Source of the DNA: Eopsaltria australis
Taxonomy: Eukaryota; Chordata; Aves; Passeriformes; Petroicidae
Assembly: GCA_034509425.1 (NCBI GenBank)
Contig: JAVTVJ010000121.1
Location: 1 to 64,000 of the forward strand
DNA: 64,000 nt
Reading direction: 5' to 3'
In this document: piece by piece, positions 62,795-64,000 of the stretch
How the letters are laid out: every line of letters begins with the position of its first letter
Numbering within the stretch: position 1 is the first letter of the stretch
Position numbers and translations under genes: made by a program
Notes under the pieces: generated by a model
What the model was told of the DNA's origin: nothing
Seen by the model: only the letters and a program-made list of their open reading frames with translations
The model's database searches: none

Positions 62795-62860
62795 TGTAGA
62801 AGTGAGCAGTTAACAGAGCTGGGATTCACACCTTGGGATCAAAGAAGCATAGCATTTGAA
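62795..62860 (+). mobile_element. Possible MIR core fragment
   Basis: The string ACAGAGCTGGGATTCACACC at 62813-62832, preceded by GTAGAAGTGAGCAG, resembles the MIR segment GTAAGTGGCAGAGCTGGGATTCGAACCC in parts, with an insertion before the exact AGAGCTGGGATTC match. The flanks show no further MIR similarity that I can trust, so this may be a coincidence. Confidence 0.35.
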
Positions 62861-63429
62861 ACCTGATGCTTATAACATTAAAATATCTGCTCTGGGACAT
62901 GCTCTGTATGTTTTCCCTCTCTGCTCTCACAAGTTATATTCTGTAATAAAACCTTCATATTCTCAAGCTTTCTGAATATCATAAATTTACCAGAAAACTC
63001 TGCTTTAAAAGAAAAAAGCTAATACAATGAATTCTGGATAACATTGCTTGACTTTTAACAGCCTTTCCTGGGCTTCCACGCCATAGCATCATTAGGCTAT
63101 CATAGGGACAAAGATACGTTTAGAGACTAAAAAAATGAGTAGGTACTTGTGGACAGAACTTAAGCCAAACGGAAGGGATAAGAAATCAGTGACAAATAAA
63201 CATTTTATTTGCTAATTGTTTAAACAGGAGTTGCTTGTCATTACCTAAGTTTTAATGGTTTACTAAAGGAAACAAAAATTCTCAGCTAACACTTTGCTTT
63301 ATTAGAAGTGAAGAGGGTTGTAAATGCACTGTACTATTATCTGTGCCTCCCTTCATATGTTGTGATTATGTGTTCAGTAAATAGCACCCAGACTAAAAAG
63401 ACCTTGTTGTGAAATCAAGCAACATTAAC

Positions 63430-63720
63430 TCATTAAGTCAATAATTCATGGATTCTTTTATCTAAAGTGGCAACATCACACCATCAATTCACAAAACAGC
63501 CACTTCTCCGAAGTGTATGTGATGATAATAATGGATTTTCTAACAATACACTCCCAGAGCAAGGTCACTGCGCACAGATGCGCTGGACGCCATGATCTGA
63601 CCTAGGTCAGCAAAACAAGCTTTATTATTGAACCTAATTATGAACTATCAAGATAATGGCCTAGACTAAACTGTTTCCTTAGGGATTATTTAGAAACTAG
63701 TCAGCCATTTTAGGTTCAAA
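63430..63720. promoter_or_regulatory. Candidate conserved block with nuclear-receptor half-sites
   Basis: The block contains AAGGTCAC at 63561-63568 (an extended AGGTCA half-site of the ERR/SF1 type), a CpG cluster at about 63570-63590, and the perfect 12-bp palindrome TGACCTAGGTCA at 63598-63609, which is two half-sites everted with no spacer. Downstream are TTATTATTGAACC and CTAATTATG. No transposon accounts for the block. The motifs are seen directly; receptor binding and conservation are inference. Confidence 0.33.
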
Positions 63721-64000
63721 TCTACTGTACAGCACCACCTTCCAACAGAGAGCAAATGCTAGGTACTGTATATGCACAGACAAACTACACAGCCATTTCT
63801 GAATCTCCCCAGAGTTGCCAAAGACAACTCAGAAGTGCAAAGCACGTATTCAAATCAAACTGAACTCAGTTTTTGATAGGGGCAATCTAGTCAAGAAAAA
63901 AAAACACAAAGAAAAAGCATGTGTACAAACCTTCATGGACATCCACAAAGGGGCAACCATCCAAACTTTGCTTTTGGTTTTGCTTAGGTCTGGAATTAAA
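63721..64000. other. Unique non-coding DNA at the window edge
   Basis: AT-rich sequence with an A-rich run of nine or so bases near 63900. Nothing else was recognised before the window ends. Confidence 0.5.

Noticed and set aside
1..64000. CRISPR arrays, bacterial operons, phage or plasmid genes
   Set aside because: No regularly spaced repeats with unique spacers, no ribosome-binding-site-led gene strings, and the composition is that of a vertebrate nuclear genome.

Overview
The window looks like nuclear DNA from a vertebrate, most likely a bird, and it reads as a gene desert. It is AT-rich and short of CpG. I found no bacterial gene structure and no open reading frame that I can assign to a protein family. 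Very little of it is interspersed repeat: I recognise no Alu, B1 or L1. The repeats I do recognise are an LTR, two worn CR1-type LINE fragments and worn MIR/CORE-SINE pieces. That low repeat load with CR1 and LTR remnants is typical of birds. The bird assignment is inference, because no diagnostic gene is present.

Layout. Positions 1-18690 are mostly unique AT-rich sequence with short homopolymers, a 10-bp minisatellite (16066-16135) and three blocks that look like conserved regulatory DNA (5041-5330, 12010-12420, 17440-17830). Positions 18690-19500 are the most unusual part: a GC-rich, CpG-rich segment runs directly into a (CCCT)n tract able to form G-quadruplexes on the minus strand, then into about 400 bp of (CCAT)n, then into a second GC-rich flank. 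A (TAA)n microsatellite lies at 21390-21430. A solo LTR on the minus strand (22514-22889) keeps about a dozen CpGs and so looks younger than everything around it.

Positions 28071-33790 hold another group of possible regulatory blocks with a MIR-type SINE (30345-30530) among them. The rest is unique non-coding DNA with a CR1 3' tail (44085-44155), CpG-retaining or TAAT-rich blocks (45000-45230, 47560-48130), a CR1 body fragment (56170-56450), a 21-bp perfect inverted repeat (57940-57960), a weak MIR remnant (62795-62860), and a final block with nuclear-receptor half-sites, including a 12-bp palindrome (63430-63720).

No genes act together here, because I could not support any gene. If the region has a function it is most likely cis-regulatory: a distal enhancer landscape, possibly with a promoter at the 18.7-kb CpG-rich segment. 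The conserved-element calls rest on sequence texture and motif content only, since no alignment could be run.
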